NCBI GenBank assembly: GCA_024409025.1
Contig: JAKSUM010000062.1
Span: 1 to 7,378, forward strand
Direction: 5' to 3'
DNA: 7,378 bases
From: a bacterium
Lineage (GTDB): Bacteria; Vulcanimicrobiota; CADAWZ01
Part shown: piece after piece, positions 6,342 through 7,378 of the stretch
How positions within the stretch are numbered: the stretch's first letter is position 1
Layout: each line of letters starts with the position of its first letter
Position numbers and translations under genes: made by a program
Notes under the pieces: generated by a model
The model's input: the letters and a program-made list of their open reading frames with translations, nothing else
Databases searched by the model: none
Told to the model about the DNA's origin: nothing

Positions 6342-6370
6342 AGATACATAGAGAGCTTCTCTAAATCTAT
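6340..6370 (+). repeat. Imperfect stem-loop in the tnpB leader
   Basis: Inner stem TAGAGA/TCTCTA with a GCT loop (6349-6363). Outer stem ATAGAT (6340-6345) with ATCTAT (6365-6370), joined by an asymmetric internal loop (ACA versus A). It sits directly before the ribosome binding site and overlaps the end of the -10 box. It could be a transposon-end hairpin (imperfect, as TnpA sites are) or an mRNA structure that tunes tnpB translation. Only the inner stem would be fully present in a transcript starting near 6348. Confidence 0.5.
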
Positions 6371-6380
6371 AGAAAGGAGA
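6371..6380 (+). promoter_or_regulatory. Shine-Dalgarno of tnpB
   Basis: AGAAAGGAGA contains AAAGGAG and lies about 6-7 nt before the ATG at 6387. It is the strongest Shine-Dalgarno on the plus strand of the window and fixes the tnpB start. Confidence 0.85.
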
Positions 6381-6386
6381 AACGCT

Positions 6387-7378
6387 ATGTATCTTACAGT
6401 AAAACAGCAGGTAAAACATCTTTCAAAGGAAGATTACTTATCTGTCAAAGAGCTTTGCCATATAGCAAAGAATTTAACCAATCAGGCAATCTATAACGTT
6501 AGACAGTATTACTTTGACGAAGGCGAATATCTTAACTATGAGAAAAACTATGCACTCCTGAAGGTATCTGATAATTACAAAATGCTAAATTCAAATATGG
6601 CTCAACAGATACTTAAAGAAGTTGATGGCAGTTTTAAGTCATTTTTTTGTTTACTTAAACTTGCTAAAAAGGGTAAGTATGCCTTTAAAGATTGTAAATT
6701 ACCAAACTATCTTCCTAAAGATGGATATACTACGCTTGTAATTGGTTTTGTAAGACTTAATGGAAATAAGCTTATTTTGCCATTTTCAAATACTTATAAG
6801 AAAACCCATAACAGTATTGAGATTACCATTCCACCTATTTTACTTGATAAGAAAGTAAAGGAAATTCGGATTATACCAAAGGCAAACGCTAGGTTCTTTG
6901 AAATTCAGTATACTTATGAAGCTGAATGCGTTCAAAGAAATATTAATCCTAACAACTCACTGGCTCTTGACCTTGGTATAAATAATCTTGTTACTGCTGT
7001 ATCAAGTGAAGGTAAGTCATTCATCATAGATGGTAAAAGGCTTAAATCTATTAACCAGTGGTATAACAAGCATAATGCCTATTTGCAATCTGTTAAAGAT
7101 AAACAGCATTTTGGTTATGGTAAAACAAATAGACAAAAAGCACTTCTTCGTGACCGCAATAACAAAGTAAATGATTATATGAACAAAACTGCTCGTATTA
7201 TCATTGATTATTGTATTAATAACGATATAGGTACGCTTGTAGTTGGTTATAATGAAACATTCCAAAGAGATACGAATATGGGAAAGGTCAATAATCAAAG
7301 CTTTGTAAATATCCCATACGGACATATTCGCTCGAAATTAGAGTATCTTTGTGAATTAAATGGCATTGTTTTTGTAAA
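6387..7378 (+). CDS. tnpB: TnpB, IS200/IS605-family RNA-guided nuclease, 3'-truncated by the window
   Basis: An open frame of 330 codons runs off the window end; I found no internal stop. The N-terminus (HLSKEDYLSVKELCHIAKNLTNQAIYNVRQYYF region, residues 11-43) is the typical OrfB helix region of this subfamily. The RuvC core starts with LALDLGINNLVTAV, giving the first catalytic Asp, D195. The second conserved block is VVGYNETFQRDTNMGKVNNQSF (about 285-306) followed by NIPYGHIRSKLEYLCE. The zinc finger and last catalytic Asp, usually within the next 60-100 residues, are not in the window. Family role: an RNA-guided DNA endonuclease using a guide RNA from the element's right end, which favours element retention. 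No tnpA precedes it within the window. Codon use is more AT-rich than in the minus-strand genes, consistent with separate acquisition. Confidence 0.92.
   Translation, partial: MYLTVKQQVKHLSKEDYLSVKELCHIAKNLTNQAIYNVRQYYFDEGEYLNYEKNYALLKVSDNYKMLNSNMAQQILKEVDGSFKSFFCLLKLAKKGKYAFKDCKLPNYLPKDGYTTLVIGFVRLNGNKLILPFSNTYKKTHNSIEITIPPILLDKKVKEIRIIPKANARFFEIQYTYEAECVQRNINPNNSLALDLGINNLVTAVSSEGKSFIIDGKRLKSINQWYNKHNAYLQSVKDKQHFGYGKTNRQKALLRDRNNKVNDYMNKTARIIIDYCINNDIGTLVVGYNETFQRDTNMGKVNNQSFVNIPYGHIRSKLEYLCELNGIVFV

Larger units (their letters stand above)
6172..6386. other. Divergent intergenic region between the sensor gene and tnpB
   Basis: 215 nt, very AT-rich. On the plus strand it holds a convincing promoter, stem-loop and Shine-Dalgarno for tnpB, plus a second perfect TATAAT at 6275-6280 without a good -35. 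On the minus strand I found no -35/-10 pair at normal spacing for the sensor gene. The best -10-like string is TATTAT at 6281-6276, and its nearest -35-like string, TTGTAA, is 20 nt away. The left boundary of the tnpB element must lie here or just outside, but no target-site sequence could be fixed. Confidence 0.6.
6289..7378 (+). mobile_element. IS200/IS605-type (IS1341-like, tnpB-only on this side) element, right end outside the window
   Basis: Defined by tnpB and its promoter. The left end is not resolved; the start given is the candidate subterminal hairpin and the real end could lie up to about 100 nt either side. These elements transpose through single strands and make no target duplication, so no direct repeats are expected. 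The element is inserted close to the start of the sensor gene and in the opposite direction. Confidence 0.6.

Noticed and set aside
6228..6419. 63-residue minus-strand frame opposite the tnpB start
   Set aside because: It overlaps the tnpB promoter, ribosome binding site and first codons on the other strand, is rich in Tyr/Phe/Ile as expected from AT-rich DNA, and has no convincing Shine-Dalgarno.
7017..7325. 102-residue minus-strand frame inside tnpB
   Set aside because: It is antisense to the conserved RuvC region of tnpB. Its Ile/Phe/Tyr-rich content is explained by the AT-rich coding strand.

Overview
The window holds four genes in a row on the minus strand and one divergent gene on the plus strand. 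It reads as a bacterial chromosome with normal Shine-Dalgarno sites and short gaps. The phylum cannot be fixed from sequence alone. The minus-strand genes use many ATA, GAT and TAT codons and have moderate GC. The plus-strand gene is visibly more AT-rich and belongs to a TnpB subfamily that, from memory, is common in anaerobic gut and rumen Firmicutes; it may have been acquired separately.

Minus strand, in transcription order. (1) A 1051-residue soluble protein (6171 to 3016) with a predicted GAF-PAS-GAF-GAF sensory half, about 300 residues of coiled coil, and an uncharacterised helical C-terminus with no recognisable enzymatic output. (2) A 166-residue CYTH/triphosphate tunnel enzyme (2973 to 2473). 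Between it and gene 1 lies a perfect 28-nt palindrome with a T-run, which is both a likely terminator or attenuator and possibly a device that brings a distant Shine-Dalgarno next to the CYTH start. (3) A 195-residue exported DA1-like zinc peptidase (2471 to 1884), translationally coupled to the CYTH gene. (4) A very long, disordered, Cys-free and Trp-free protein (1817 to beyond position 1) of at least 605 residues, ending within the window in nested 43-residue and 24-residue tandem repeats.

Plus strand. A 215-nt divergent intergenic region carries an extended -10 promoter, an imperfect stem-loop and a good ribosome binding site for a 3'-truncated tnpB (IS200/IS605-type RNA-guided nuclease family). 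The left end of that element lies somewhere in this region, close to the start of the sensor gene.

How the genes work together is not known. Co-orientation and tight spacing make genes 2 and 3 a coupled pair. Gene 4 follows after 66 nt with its own Shine-Dalgarno. The combination of a multi-GAF coiled-coil protein, a triphosphatase-fold enzyme, a secreted metallopeptidase and a repeat-rich disordered protein does not match a system I recognise, so any joint function is speculation.
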